Below the pieces are notes generated by a model. That model searched no databases, was not told the origin of the DNA, and worked only from the letters and a program-made list of their open reading frames with translations. Below, in pieces: positions 33,626-41,812 of a DNA stretch of 64,000 nucleotides (position 1 is its first letter; every line of letters starts with the position of its first letter). The position numbers and the translations under genes are program-made. This DNA comes from Bordetella ansorpii (lineage in GTDB: Bacteria; Pseudomonadota; Gammaproteobacteria; Burkholderiales; Burkholderiaceae_B). The stretch spans positions 383,758-447,757 of the forward strand of contig NZ_FKBS01000029.1 of the NCBI RefSeq assembly GCF_900078315.1, given 5' to 3'.

Positions 33626-34813
33626 TCACCGCGGCAGCACGTACGGCACGCCGCACCGGTCGCACAGCGGCTCGAGCACGGACGCCAGCGCCTGCGCGAT
33701 CGGCACGCCTTCCCGCAGGCGGCGCGCGCGCTCGGCCATCTCGGGATCGCCCGGCACCAGCACGGGCTGCGCGGGGTCCGCGGGCGGCACGGCATGCATG
33801 GTGTCGATCAGTTCGTCCATGTCCTGCCCGAAGCTGCCTGCCTCGCGAAACGCGGCGGGATCCAGCGCCAGAAAGAAATGGCCGATGTCGTCGGGGTCGC
33901 CGGGACCGCGGCGCGTGGCATGCCTGGCGGCCAGGGCGCTGCCGCCCAGCGTGCCGCCCAGGACCTGCGCCATCAGCGCCAGGCCATAGCCCTTGTGGCT
34001 GCTCATGGCGGCCGTGCCGCCCAGCGGCGTCAGGCCGCCTTCGGCATGCTTGAAGATGTAGCGCATGGCCTCGGCCGCCTCGGTGATGACGCCGCCCGCG
34101 CCATCCACCGCCCAGCCGGCCGGCAACGTCTTGCCGTGGTAGTCGTAGACCTTGACTTTGTTGGCGGCCACCGTGGTGGTGGCCATGTCCAGCACCAGCG
34201 CGTCGTTGCGGTGCGCCGGCGCGCCGAAGGCGATGGGATTGGTGCCCAGCACCGGCATCGCGCCGTGCGTCGGCACCATGATCAGCGTGGTGGCGCTGCT
34301 GGTCACCAGGCCCACCAGTCCACGCTGCACGGCCAGCCGCGCGTACACGCCCGCGGCGCCGAAGTGATGGGAATTGCGCACGGCCACGGCGCCCACGCCG
34401 TGCGCCAGCGCCTTGTCGATGGCCAGCGCCATGCCCTGCGCCGACACGGGATGGCCCAGCCCGGCGCCGCCGTCCAGCAGCGCGCTGGCCGTACCGTCGC
34501 GGGCGACCCGGGGACGCGCATCGATGCGCAGCGTGCCGGCGCGCAGCTTGTTCTCGTACGAAGGCAGCATCGAGATGCCGTGCGAATCCACGCCCAGCAG
34601 GTCGGTTTCGGCCATCAGGCCGGCGGCGCTGTCCGCCAGGTCTTCGGGCATGCCCCACGCCCGCAGCACCAGAAGTATCTGTTCGCGCACCTGCCCGATC
34701 TGCGCCTGCACCGTCCCAGCCGAATCGCCTGCCACCGTCTCGTCTCCCGTGCGGGTCGTCGCCCGCGGTTCTTTGCGTGTGTCCGCGATGCACGGCATGC
34801 GGATGCCGCGCAT
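33626..34813 (-). CDS. Ldh-family (YlbC/ComC-type) NAD(P)-dependent oxidoreductase
   Basis: 395 residues; the true start may be ATG 34798 (MPCIADTRKE). Family features: DLLGVDSHGISMLPSYENKL, HFGAAGVYARLAVQRGLVG, VLGTNPIAFGAPA, DMATTTVAANKV and SSHKGYGLALMAQVLGG, all in the usual order for malate/L-lactate/ureidoglycolate dehydrogenases of the Ldh_2 type. These interconvert 2-hydroxy and 2-keto acids with NAD(P). It lies between GntR and the aldolase on the same strand, so it probably oxidises or reduces an intermediate of the same sugar-acid route. Confidence 0.9.
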   Translation of the reverse strand: MRGIRMPCIADTRKEPRATTRTGDETVAGDSAGTVQAQIGQVREQILLVLRAWGMPEDLADSAAGLMAETDLLGVDSHGISMLPSYENKLRAGTLRIDARPRVARDGTASALLDGGAGLGHPVSAQGMALAIDKALAHGVGAVAVRNSHHFGAAGVYARLAVQRGLVGLVTSSATTLIMVPTHGAMPVLGTNPIAFGAPAHRNDALVLDMATTTVAANKVKVYDYHGKTLPAGWAVDGAGGVITEAAEAMRYIFKHAEGGLTPLGGTAAMSSHKGYGLALMAQVLGGTLGGSALAARHATRRGPGDPDDIGHFFLALDPAAFREAGSFGQDMDELIDTMHAVPPADPAQPVLVPGDPEMAERARRLREGVPIAQALASVLEPLCDRCGVPYVLPR

Positions 34814-34833
34814 CGCAGGTGATTGAAACCCTG

Positions 34834-35604
34834 CTAGCCGTCGCGCTCCCGGTCCACCAGGCGGTGCAGCGCCTGGCCCAGATGGAACTGCATGGTGATC
34901 CGGGCGCGTTCGGAATCCTGCTCGCGGATGGCGATCAGGATGGCCTCGTGTTCATCGGCCACGCGCTGCGCGCGCTGGCGCGAGCCGGTGCGCGTCAGGC
35001 TCAGCGTCAGGCGCATGAAGCCGTTGATGGATTCGTGGATGCTTTCCAGCACGCCCAGGAAATAATCGTTGCCGCTGGCTTCGGCAATGCAGGCGTGAAA
35101 CGCCAGGTCGGCGGCCGGCGACACCTCGCCATTCTGCAAGGCCTGCACGAATGCCGCGTGCGCCTGCTCGATGCGGCGCAGTTGGCCGTCGGTGCGGCGT
35201 AGCGCGGCCAGGCGGGCGGCGTCGGCCTCCAGCGCCAGCCGCACTTCCTGCGCGCGCAGATAGGCCGCCACGTTCTGCACCCCATCGAAGGTCTTCAGGC
35301 GCGGCGCCGGTTGATGGCTGACGAACGTGCCCAGCCCCTGATGCGCCATGACCAGGCCGTCGGCGCGCAGGCGCAGCAGCGCCTCGCGCACGACAGGCCG
35401 CGACACGCCGTACCTCTCGCAGATCTCGTGCTCGGAAGGCAGCTTGTCGCCGACGTTCAGGCGGCCGGCCACGATCTGGTCGAAGATCTGGCCATAGAGC
35501 TGGTCCGCCAGGCGCACCCGTTGGCCACGTTCGAGCGATGGCAGGGCCCCGTCGCGCCCGGGCTCCGGGGACGGCGTCGCGGTCTGCGCTTTCCTGGGTG
35601 ACAA
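34834..35604 (-). CDS. FadR-type GntR regulator of the catabolic locus
   Basis: 256 residues. No ATG is available; a TTG at 35604 is preceded by AAAGGAG at good spacing, so I start there. The N-terminal winged helix (LADQLYGQIFDQIVAGRLNVGDKLPSEHEICERYGVSRPVVREALLRL, in part) is GntR type. The C-terminal FCD domain carries the metal/ligand residues in FHACIAEASGND, VADEHEAILIAI and FHLGQALHRL. It probably represses its own operon and the divergent transporter genes through the two operators at 37902-37943, and is relieved by a sugar acid. The expected operator matches the FCD-GntR TTGTC-N-GACAA form. Confidence 0.9.
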   Translation of the reverse strand: MSPRKAQTATPSPEPGRDGALPSLERGQRVRLADQLYGQIFDQIVAGRLNVGDKLPSEHEICERYGVSRPVVREALLRLRADGLVMAHQGLGTFVSHQPAPRLKTFDGVQNVAAYLRAQEVRLALEADAARLAALRRTDGQLRRIEQAHAAFVQALQNGEVSPAADLAFHACIAEASGNDYFLGVLESIHESINGFMRLTLSLTRTGSRQRAQRVADEHEAILIAIREQDSERARITMQFHLGQALHRLVDRERDG

Positions 35605-35696
35605 CTGGACTCCTTTGCTGCGCGCGGCTGGCTGGTGCGCCGCCCCCGGCTCGTTTCGCGGGGAGCGGCGACACGGATCGCCTATGGTATCGCTTA

Positions 35697-36824
35697 TCAG
35701 CCGCCCGCCACACCCTGCGTATTGACATACACCGCATAGATCGAGCGGCTGGCCGCCATGAACAGGCGATTGCGTTGCGTACCGCCGAAGCAGAGGTTGG
35801 CGCAGCGCTCGGGCAGCTTGATGTGGCCCAGCAGCTTGCCCTGCGGCGACACGGCCATCACGCCGTCCTTGCCCTCGCCCATGCCCCAGCCGCACCACAG
35901 GTTGCCGTCCACGTCGCAGCGCATGCCGTCGATGGTGGCGTCGACGGCCTCCAGGAACAGGCGCTTGTTGGCCAGCTTCGTGCCGCCCTCCTGCACGTCG
36001 TACACATGGATCAGGCGGTTGGGCGTGGCGCGGCCCTCGATCACGTACAGCTTGCTTTCGTCGGGCGAGAAGCACAGGCCGTTGGGGCCCTTCAGATCGG
36101 TGATGATGGCGGTGGCCTCGCCCGTCTTGCCGTCGACGCGGTACACCGAATGCGGCAGCTCGGACGCCGCCGGCCGCCCTTCGTAGTTGCCGCCGATGCC
36201 GAACGGCGGATCGCTGAACCAGATGGAGCCATCCGAACGGCAGACGATGTCGTTGGGGGAGTTCAGGCGCTTGCCTTCGTAGCGGTCCAGCACCACGCCG
36301 ATCGTGCCGTCGTGCTCGGTGCGCGTGACGCGGCGCGTGAGATGCTCGCAGGTCAGCAGGCGCCCCTGGCGGTCGCGCGTATTGCCGTTGGAATGGTTCG
36401 ACGGCTTGCGGAAGATGCTGACCGCGCCGGTCTCCTCCTCCCACTTCATGATGCGGTCGTCGGCCACGTCGCTCCACAGCAGATAGCGGCCATCACCGAC
36501 CCACACCGGCCCTTCGCACCAGCGCATGCCCGTGGCCAGGCGCTCGACGCCGGCATTGAACAGGCGGTATTTGTCGAAAGCCGGATCCAGCGACACGATG
36601 GCCGGATCCGGATAGCGCTCGGCAGGCTGCCAGGCGCGCGCCGCGCCGGGCAGCAGGGCGGCCGCTCCCGCAGCCCCGGCCGTGCGAAGCCATGCGCGCC
36701 TGCCCGCGCTCATGCCGCGGTCCGCGCGGCGGGGTTCGCCACTACGCTGGCCGCCGCGCACGTCGCCCGCCAGCGCATCGCCGGCCATCCGATCTGCATC
36801 CTGCATACCCGTCTCCTCGTCCAT
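35697..36824 (-). CDS. SMP-30/gluconolactonase-family lactonase with Tat signal
   Basis: Up to 375 residues; ATG 36806 follows GGAG and is a better start than 36824, and 36713 is also possible. The sequence near residue 42 (GRRAWLRTAGAAGAAALLPG) is a twin-arginine signal, so the enzyme is exported folded to the periplasm. The six-bladed propeller shows the SMP-30 pattern: WCEGPVWVGDGRYLLWSDV, NSPNDIVCRSDGSIWFSDP, GPNGLCFSPDESKLYV, DGMRCDVDGNLWCGWG; Glu, Asn and Asp in these segments bind the metal. It should hydrolyse a sugar lactone before uptake or downstream catabolism. It lies between DHDPS-like and GntR genes. Confidence 0.9.
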   Translation of the reverse strand: MDEETGMQDADRMAGDALAGDVRGGQRSGEPRRADRGMSAGRRAWLRTAGAAGAAALLPGAARAWQPAERYPDPAIVSLDPAFDKYRLFNAGVERLATGMRWCEGPVWVGDGRYLLWSDVADDRIMKWEEETGAVSIFRKPSNHSNGNTRDRQGRLLTCEHLTRRVTRTEHDGTIGVVLDRYEGKRLNSPNDIVCRSDGSIWFSDPPFGIGGNYEGRPAASELPHSVYRVDGKTGEATAIITDLKGPNGLCFSPDESKLYVIEGRATPNRLIHVYDVQEGGTKLANKRLFLEAVDATIDGMRCDVDGNLWCGWGMGEGKDGVMAVSPQGKLLGHIKLPERCANLCFGGTQRNRLFMAASRSIYAVYVNTQGVAGG

Positions 36825-36907
36825 GCGCCGGCATCATCGCGCCGATCTGTTGAAAGGCCCGCGGCGAACACTGCGGACCAGGAAATCCAAGCGACACGCC
36901 CGTGGGA

Positions 36908-37831
36908 TCAGTCCACCGTCCGGTCCCACTGCAGCAACGCGCGCGCCACCGGCGCCACCTGCTCGCGCTCGGCGGGGTCCAGCCCCGTCAGCAGCGGCAG
37001 CATCGGCCCCATGTCGGCCACGCCGGACAGCGTGACGGCATCGTGCAGCACGCGGATGGGGCTGATGCCATCGCGGCAATCTTCCAGCGGCAGATAGCGC
37101 TGGCGCACCTTTTCGGCCTCGTCGTAGCGGCCCTCGCCCAGCAGGCGCAACAGGCGCATCGAGCCGCGCGGGGCGATGCACACCGAGCCCGAGGTGAACG
37201 TCTTCAGGCCGAACGCGCGGCAATGCTCGATGGCGGGACGCTCGCCGATGCCGCTGACGATCCACTTCGCATCCACCGCCTCGCGCAACGCGGCGAGATA
37301 GGGATCGTCGGTGGGGTCGGGGCGCACGGCGGCGTACTTCAGCGCGGCGATGCGGCCCTCCTCGATCAGGCGCGCCACGGTGGCGGGTGCCAGGTAATCG
37401 ACGTTCTTGATGTAGACCACGGCCGGCTTGCCCAGCGCGTCGCTGACGCGGCGCACACCGTCGGCCAGGCCCGCGTCGGTGTACGGGAACGACATGGGCA
37501 GCAGCATCGCGGTGGGAAAGTCGCGCGAACGCAGAATGGCGGCCTGGTCCATCAGCTTGCCGTAGTCCGGTCCGGCCGAGGGCAGCACCCAGGTGTCCGG
37601 ACCCGCGGCTTCGGCCAGGAAATCCACGATGCGGGCGTACTCGCTGACGCCCACGTTGTAGAAGTTGGCATTGCCGCCGTACATCACGTTGCGCACGCCG
37701 CCGTCTTCCAGGTGGCGCAGCAGCGCGCGGTTGGCGGCTTCGTTCAGCGACAGATCGGCATGGCGCGCCAGCGGCGGCACGGCGATGACGGAGCGCTGCA
37801 GGTCGGCGGTGGTGACCGGGGTGGTTTTCAT
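36908..37831 (-). CDS. Dihydrodipicolinate synthase-family lyase/aldolase
   Basis: 307 residues from ATG 37831, after an AGGAGA-type site; upstream in-frame codons to 37912 overlap the promoter and are unlikely. TIM-barrel NAL/DHDPS family: LLRHLEDGGVRNVMYGGNANFYNV, then GRIAALKYAAVRPD with the probable Schiff-base lysine, and SGIGERPAIEHCRAFGLKTFTSGS. In catabolic loci such enzymes are 5-keto-4-deoxyglucarate dehydratases or 2-keto-3-deoxy-sugar-acid aldolases, and lysine biosynthesis is not implied here. First gene of the minus-strand operon and directly downstream of the operator region. Confidence 0.88.
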   Translation of the reverse strand: MKTTPVTTADLQRSVIAVPPLARHADLSLNEAANRALLRHLEDGGVRNVMYGGNANFYNVGVSEYARIVDFLAEAAGPDTWVLPSAGPDYGKLMDQAAILRSRDFPTAMLLPMSFPYTDAGLADGVRRVSDALGKPAVVYIKNVDYLAPATVARLIEEGRIAALKYAAVRPDPTDDPYLAALREAVDAKWIVSGIGERPAIEHCRAFGLKTFTSGSVCIAPRGSMRLLRLLGEGRYDEAEKVRQRYLPLEDCRDGISPIRVLHDAVTLSGVADMGPMLPLLTGLDPAEREQVAPVARALLQWDRTVD

Positions 37832-37901
37832 GGGAAAGCTGTCTCCTGGGGCTCGAGTCGGCGTGGGGCTTGCTTGGCGACTCATACGATGAGGCGCCAA
37901 C

Positions 37902-37943
37902 TTGATTGACAAGTAAAAACTCTATACCTATATTGTCTGACAA
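37902..37943 (+). promoter_or_regulatory. Near-consensus promoter covered by two GntR-like operators
   Basis: TTGACA (37906-37911), 17-nt spacer, TATATT (37929-37934) reading towards the Bug receptors. TTGTCTGACAA (37933-37943) is a perfect 11-bp dyad overlapping the -10. TTGATTGACAA (37902-37912) matches it at 9 of 11 bases and overlaps the -35. Centre spacing is 31 bp, about three turns. This fits repression by the FCD-type GntR protein at 34834. Confidence 0.7.
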
Positions 37944-38043
37944 GCAAGCATAAGCACCCCGGTCGCGGCAGGGCTAGAATCCCTGGGCGGCCAGCAGTTC
38001 CCACGACAGATGCGCGGTGACGCGCACACCCAGGAGACTTCCC

Positions 38044-39048
38044 ATGCTTGTCGTACCTCCACGCCTGCGCGCGGCCTGCGCCGCTTTCGTCGCCGGCGCC
38101 TGCCTGACGCTTCCCGCACACGCCCAGGATGCCCGCGGCTACCCGGAACGCGATGTCCGCCTGCTCGTGCCCTTCCCCGCTGGCGGTACCGCCGACATCG
38201 CCGCGCGGGTGGTCGCGGCCGAGCTGGGCAAGGCCTGGGGCAAGGCCGTCGTCGTCGACAACAAGGCGGGCGCGGGCGGCAACGTCGGCACCGCCGAGGC
38301 GGCCCGCGCCAAGGCGGACGGCTACACCCTGCTGATGGGCACCGTCAGCACGCACGCCATCAACCCGTCGGTGTATTCGCAACTGCCCTACGACCCGGTC
38401 AAGGATTTCGCGCCCGTCACGCTGGTCATCCCCGTGCCCAACATCCTGGAGCTGAATCCGGCCTTCGCGGACAAGCATGGCATCCGCAGCGTGGCCGACC
38501 TGATCGCCTACCTGAAGGCCAACCCCGGCAAGGTCAACATGGCGTCCACCGGCAACGGCACCTCGACGCACCTGTCGGGAGAACTGTTCCAGGCCATGAC
38601 GGGCACCAAAATGACCCACGTGCCCTACAAGGGCAGCAGCCCCGCGCTGACCGACGTGATGGCGGGTTCGGCCGACCTGATCTTCGACAACCTGCCCTCG
38701 TCCATGGGCTTCCTGAAGGCGGGCAAGCTGCGTCCGCTGGCGGTGACCACCACCGCGCGCTCGGCCGCCCTGCCGGACGTGCCCACGATGGCCGAGGCCG
38801 GCGTGAAAGGCTACGAGGCCTCCAGCTGGTTCGGCCTGCTGGCGCCCGCCGGCACGCCGCCGGCCATCGTCGACAAGATCCAGCGCGACGTGGCCCGCGC
38901 GCTGCAACAGGACAGCGTGAAACAGCAATTGCGCGCCCAGGGCGCGGAGCCGTCCGGCATCACGCCCGCCGAATTCAAGACCTTCATGGCGAAGGAAACC
39001 GGGAAGTGGGCGCAGGTGGTGCGCCAGTCGGGCGCCAAGGTCGACTGA
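38044..39048 (+). CDS. Bug-family (TctC) periplasmic solute-binding receptor
   Basis: 334 residues from ATG 38044, with AGGAG 8 nt upstream. A Sec signal peptide ends near LPAHAQD. The mature protein has the Bug pattern: [81 protein letters not shown] and [15 protein letters not shown]. Bug proteins bind carboxylates for tripartite tricarboxylate transport. No TctAB membrane subunits are present, so it may act with a distant transporter or as a sensor. It lies downstream of the operator-covered promoter. Confidence 0.92.
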   Translation: MLVVPPRLRAACAAFVAGACLTLPAHAQDARGYPERDVRLLVPFPAGGTADIAARVVAAELGKAWGKAVVVDNKAGAGGNVGTAEAARAKADGYTLLMGTVSTHAINPSVYSQLPYDPVKDFAPVTLVIPVPNILELNPAFADKHGIRSVADLIAYLKANPGKVNMASTGNGTSTHLSGELFQAMTGTKMTHVPYKGSSPALTDVMAGSADLIFDNLPSSMGFLKAGKLRPLAVTTTARSAALPDVPTMAEAGVKGYEASSWFGLLAPAGTPPAIVDKIQRDVARALQQDSVKQQLRAQGAEPSGITPAEFKTFMAKETGKWAQVVRQSGAKVD

Positions 39049-39149
39049 CCGAGCCTGATGGCCGCGCCGACGGCGCGGCCACACGGACGCCGCCGCGACG
39101 CGCGGCCGGCGGCGGCCGCCATAACGACACACGCGCACCAGGAGACACC

Positions 39150-40115
39150 GTGTACAGACTGACCTGCGTCATCGCCGTGGCCTGCTCCCTGCTGGGCGCG
39201 GCCGCCCACGCCCAGCAGTATCCCGATAAACCCGTCACGATGATCGTGCCTTTCGTCCCCGGCGGCTCGTCCGACATTACCGGCCGTTCCGTCACGCCCG
39301 GCCTGTCGAAGCTGCTGGGCCAGACCTTCGTGGTCGAGAACAAGCCCGGCGCCAACAGCGCCATCGGGGCGCAGGCGCTGTCGCGCGCCACGCCCGACGG
39401 CTACACCATGATGGTGGGTTCGATCGGCACCTTCGCCATCAATGAAGCGCTGTACAAGAGCCTGTCGTACAACCCGAGCAAGGACTTCATCTACCTGACC
39501 CAGGCGGTGCGCAATCCCAATCTGCTGGTGGCGCCCCCCTCGTTCCCCGCCAGCACGGTGGCCGAACTGGTGGCCTACGCCAAGAAACACCCCGACCAGG
39601 TGTCGTACGCCTCGTCCGGCACGGGCTCGTCCGACCACCTGTCGGCCGTGCTGTTCCGCCAGCGCACGCACACCACCGGCGTGGACGTGCCCTACAAGGG
39701 CGGCGGCGCCGCCATCGCCGACCTGATCGGCGGCCAGGTCAACGTCTCGTTCCAGAACCTGGGCGCGGTGCTGAACCACGTGAAGGCCGGCAAGCTGAAG
39801 GCGCTGGCCGTGACCGGCGACGCGCGCGTGCCCGACCTGCCGAACGTGCCCACGCTGGCCGAGGCAGGCATCGCAGACATGGTGGTGTATTCGTGGCAAG
39901 GCTTCGCGGTGCCCGCCGGCACGCCCGCGCCCGTAGTGAAGAAACTGTCCGATGCACTGCGCACCACCTTGCGCGACCCGCAGGTGGCCAAGACCTTCCA
40001 GACGCAGGGCTTCGAGGTCGTGGCCAATACGCCGGAGGAATTCACCAAGTTCCAGCAAGGCGAAGTGCGGCGCTGGAAGGACGTGATCCGCAAGGCCAAC
40101 ATCGAACTGCAGTAA
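39150..40115 (+). CDS. Second Bug-family solute-binding receptor
   Basis: 321 residues from GTG 39150, preceded by AGGAG. The signal peptide ends at AAAHAQQ. The mature part has YPDKPVTMIVPFVPGGSSDITGRSV, VVENKPGANSAIGAQALSRATPDGYTMMVG, DVPYKGGGAAIADLIGGQVNVSFQN and PNVPTLAEAGIADM. It is a clear paralogue of the preceding receptor but diverged, so the two probably have different ligands. The 101-bp gap after the first receptor and the same orientation suggest one transcript that continues into the hydroxyacid dehydrogenase. Bug expansion is typical of Bordetella and Achromobacter. Confidence 0.92.
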   Translation: MYRLTCVIAVACSLLGAAAHAQQYPDKPVTMIVPFVPGGSSDITGRSVTPGLSKLLGQTFVVENKPGANSAIGAQALSRATPDGYTMMVGSIGTFAINEALYKSLSYNPSKDFIYLTQAVRNPNLLVAPPSFPASTVAELVAYAKKHPDQVSYASSGTGSSDHLSAVLFRQRTHTTGVDVPYKGGGAAIADLIGGQVNVSFQNLGAVLNHVKAGKLKALAVTGDARVPDLPNVPTLAEAGIADMVVYSWQGFAVPAGTPAPVVKKLSDALRTTLRDPQVAKTFQTQGFEVVANTPEEFTKFQQGEVRRWKDVIRKANIELQ

Positions 40116-40206
40116 GACATCCGACGCATTCCGCGGCAGACATGTCGTACAACTGCCGCGGAATCAAGTAGCATTTGTTTCACGATCAACCCGACAACCC
40201 CTGACG

Positions 40207-41160
40207 ATGACCAAGCCTCGCATCCTCCAGGTCGGACCGCTGTCCGGCTCGCCCTCCGCCAACGCCCGCCTCGCCGACGCCTACGATGTGTTCGAACTGT
40301 GGAAGCACGCCGACCGCGACCAGGCACTGGCCGAACACGGCAAGGACGTCGTCGCCATCGTCACCTCGGCCACCATAGGCGCCAAGGCCGAACTGATCAA
40401 CGCACTGCCGTCGCTGAAGGCGATCTGCAGTTGGGGCGTGGGCTACGAGACCATCGACCTGGAAGCGGCCCGCAAGCGCGGCGTGCTGGTCAGCAACACG
40501 CCCGACGTATTGACGGACTGCGTGGCCGACCTGGCCTGGGGCCTGCTGATCTCGGGCGCGCGCCGCATGAGCCTGGGCGACCGCTTCGTGCGCGCGGGCC
40601 AATGGGGCCAGGTGCACGGCAATATCCCGCTGGGCACGCGCGTCAGCGGCAAGAAGCTGGGTATCGTCGGCCTGGGCCGCATCGGCGACGCCATCGCCCG
40701 GCGCGGCACGGGTTTCGACATGGAAGTGCGTTATCACAACCGCCGCGCGCGCGATGACGTGTCGTATGGCTACGCCGCCTCGCTGGTCGAGCTGGCCGAA
40801 TGGGCCGATTTCCTGGTGGTCGCCACCGTGGGTGGCCCGGGCACGCGCCACCTGGTCAACCAGGCCGTGCTGGAAGCGCTGGGCCCCAAGGGCCTGATCG
40901 TGAACATTGCCCGCGGTCCCGTCATCGACGAGGCCGCCCTGGTCGATGCGATCCAGTCGGGCAAGCTGGGCGGCGCGGCGCTGGACGTGTTCGAACACGA
41001 GCCCAAGGTGCCGGACGCGCTGAAGCAGCATGGCAACACGGTGCTGCTGCCGCACATCGGCAGCGCCACCTACGAGACGCGCATGGAAATGGAAAACCTG
41101 ATGCTGGAGAACCTGCAGGCGTTCTTCGCCACCGGCCGCGTCGTCACGCCCGTCGAATGA
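40207..41160 (+). CDS. D-isomer-specific 2-hydroxyacid dehydrogenase
   Basis: 317 residues from ATG 40207. The NAD-binding Rossmann motif is GIVGLGRIGDAIARRG (about 157-172). Catalytic Arg lies in VNIARGPVIDE, Glu in DVFEHEPKVPD and His in LPHIGSATYETR. The substrate region near the N-terminus (SWGVGYETIDLEAA) and the length fit glyoxylate/hydroxypyruvate reductase (GhrB-like) enzymes. It follows two Bug receptors and probably reduces the 2-keto acid (hydroxypyruvate, tartronate semialdehyde or similar) formed by the sugar-acid route encoded on the other strand. Cytoplasmic. Confidence 0.9.
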   Translation: MTKPRILQVGPLSGSPSANARLADAYDVFELWKHADRDQALAEHGKDVVAIVTSATIGAKAELINALPSLKAICSWGVGYETIDLEAARKRGVLVSNTPDVLTDCVADLAWGLLISGARRMSLGDRFVRAGQWGQVHGNIPLGTRVSGKKLGIVGLGRIGDAIARRGTGFDMEVRYHNRRARDDVSYGYAASLVELAEWADFLVVATVGGPGTRHLVNQAVLEALGPKGLIVNIARGPVIDEAALVDAIQSGKLGGAALDVFEHEPKVPDALKQHGNTVLLPHIGSATYETRMEMENLMLENLQAFFATGRVVTPVE

Positions 41161-41167
41161 GACTTCC

Positions 41168-41189
41168 GGGCGGATCCGGCGATCCGCCC
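41168..41189. terminator. Bidirectional terminator hairpin
   Basis: Perfect 9-bp arms GGGCGGATC / GATCCGCCC around a 4-nt loop, between the convergent stops of the hydroxyacid dehydrogenase and the DUF3579 gene. Confidence 0.7.
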
Positions 41190-41194
41190 GCGCC

Positions 41195-41485
41195 TCAGAC
41201 TTCGCGCTCTTCGGTCTTCAGTTGGTTGTCGCGCGCGAAGTCGACCACGAACTTGTAGGCCAGGGGTTCGAGTTCGCGCAGGCGCAGGTCGACCACGATG
41301 CCGCGCACCCCATCGATGACCACCGGCAACACGTAGGGCGAATACGTAAGATGGTTGCCGCCACTGCCGGGCGGCTTGAACTGGGACATGACGCCGGCAA
41401 GGCGCTCGGCCCAGTCGCTGGGACGGAATCGCGAACCGCTTTCGGTAACGCCGTGGATTATGAATTGTCTGACAGGATTTGCCAT
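41195..41485 (-). CDS. DUF3579 family protein
   Basis: 96 residues from ATG 41485. Recognised as DUF3579 from NPVRQFIIHGVTESGSRFRPSDWAERLAGV (in part), the middle LTYSPYVLPVVIDGVRGIVVD and the end LEPLAYKFVVDFARDN. It is a small soluble protein found almost only in Betaproteobacteria, often next to arginine genes. Its function is unknown. It is divergent from argD across a 327-bp gap, so it could share regulation with arginine biosynthesis. The long open frame upstream on this strand is antisense to argD and is not coding. Confidence 0.88.
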   Translation of the reverse strand: MANPVRQFIIHGVTESGSRFRPSDWAERLAGVMSQFKPPGSGGNHLTYSPYVLPVVIDGVRGIVVDLRLRELEPLAYKFVVDFARDNQLKTEEREV

Positions 41486-41812
41486 GGATTCTTCACTGCG
41501 GGCTGCACACTGACGCCGGGATCGGCCGCGTCTGACAAGAAAAACCCCGCAACACGCTTCCGGGCCTGCCACCACAGCAAGTGCGATGCCGGCCCGAGGA
41601 ACGGAGCGGCGCTGAAAAAGCGGCCCGCGCCGCGAATTGTATATGATTGATCCTTTCGCCCCTCGCGTCGTTCCCCCAATAAACCGGAAACCCGCGGACG
41701 GCCCCGGTGCGTCCCCCCTGCTTTTCGCTGCCTGCCCCCCTGGTGTGCAACGCGGACGCGGCGGCGGCAAGCCCAGGGCGGTACGGGGCCGTCGCCCACT
41801 GGAGCACCCGCG
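41486..41812. other. Divergent intergenic region, DUF3579 / argD
   Basis: 327 bp with no supported gene. A TATGAT-like element lies near 41642, and TTGTCTGACAGG occurs at ~41465 just inside the DUF3579 start. Promoters for both genes must be here, but none is strong enough to place exactly. Confidence 0.35.
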
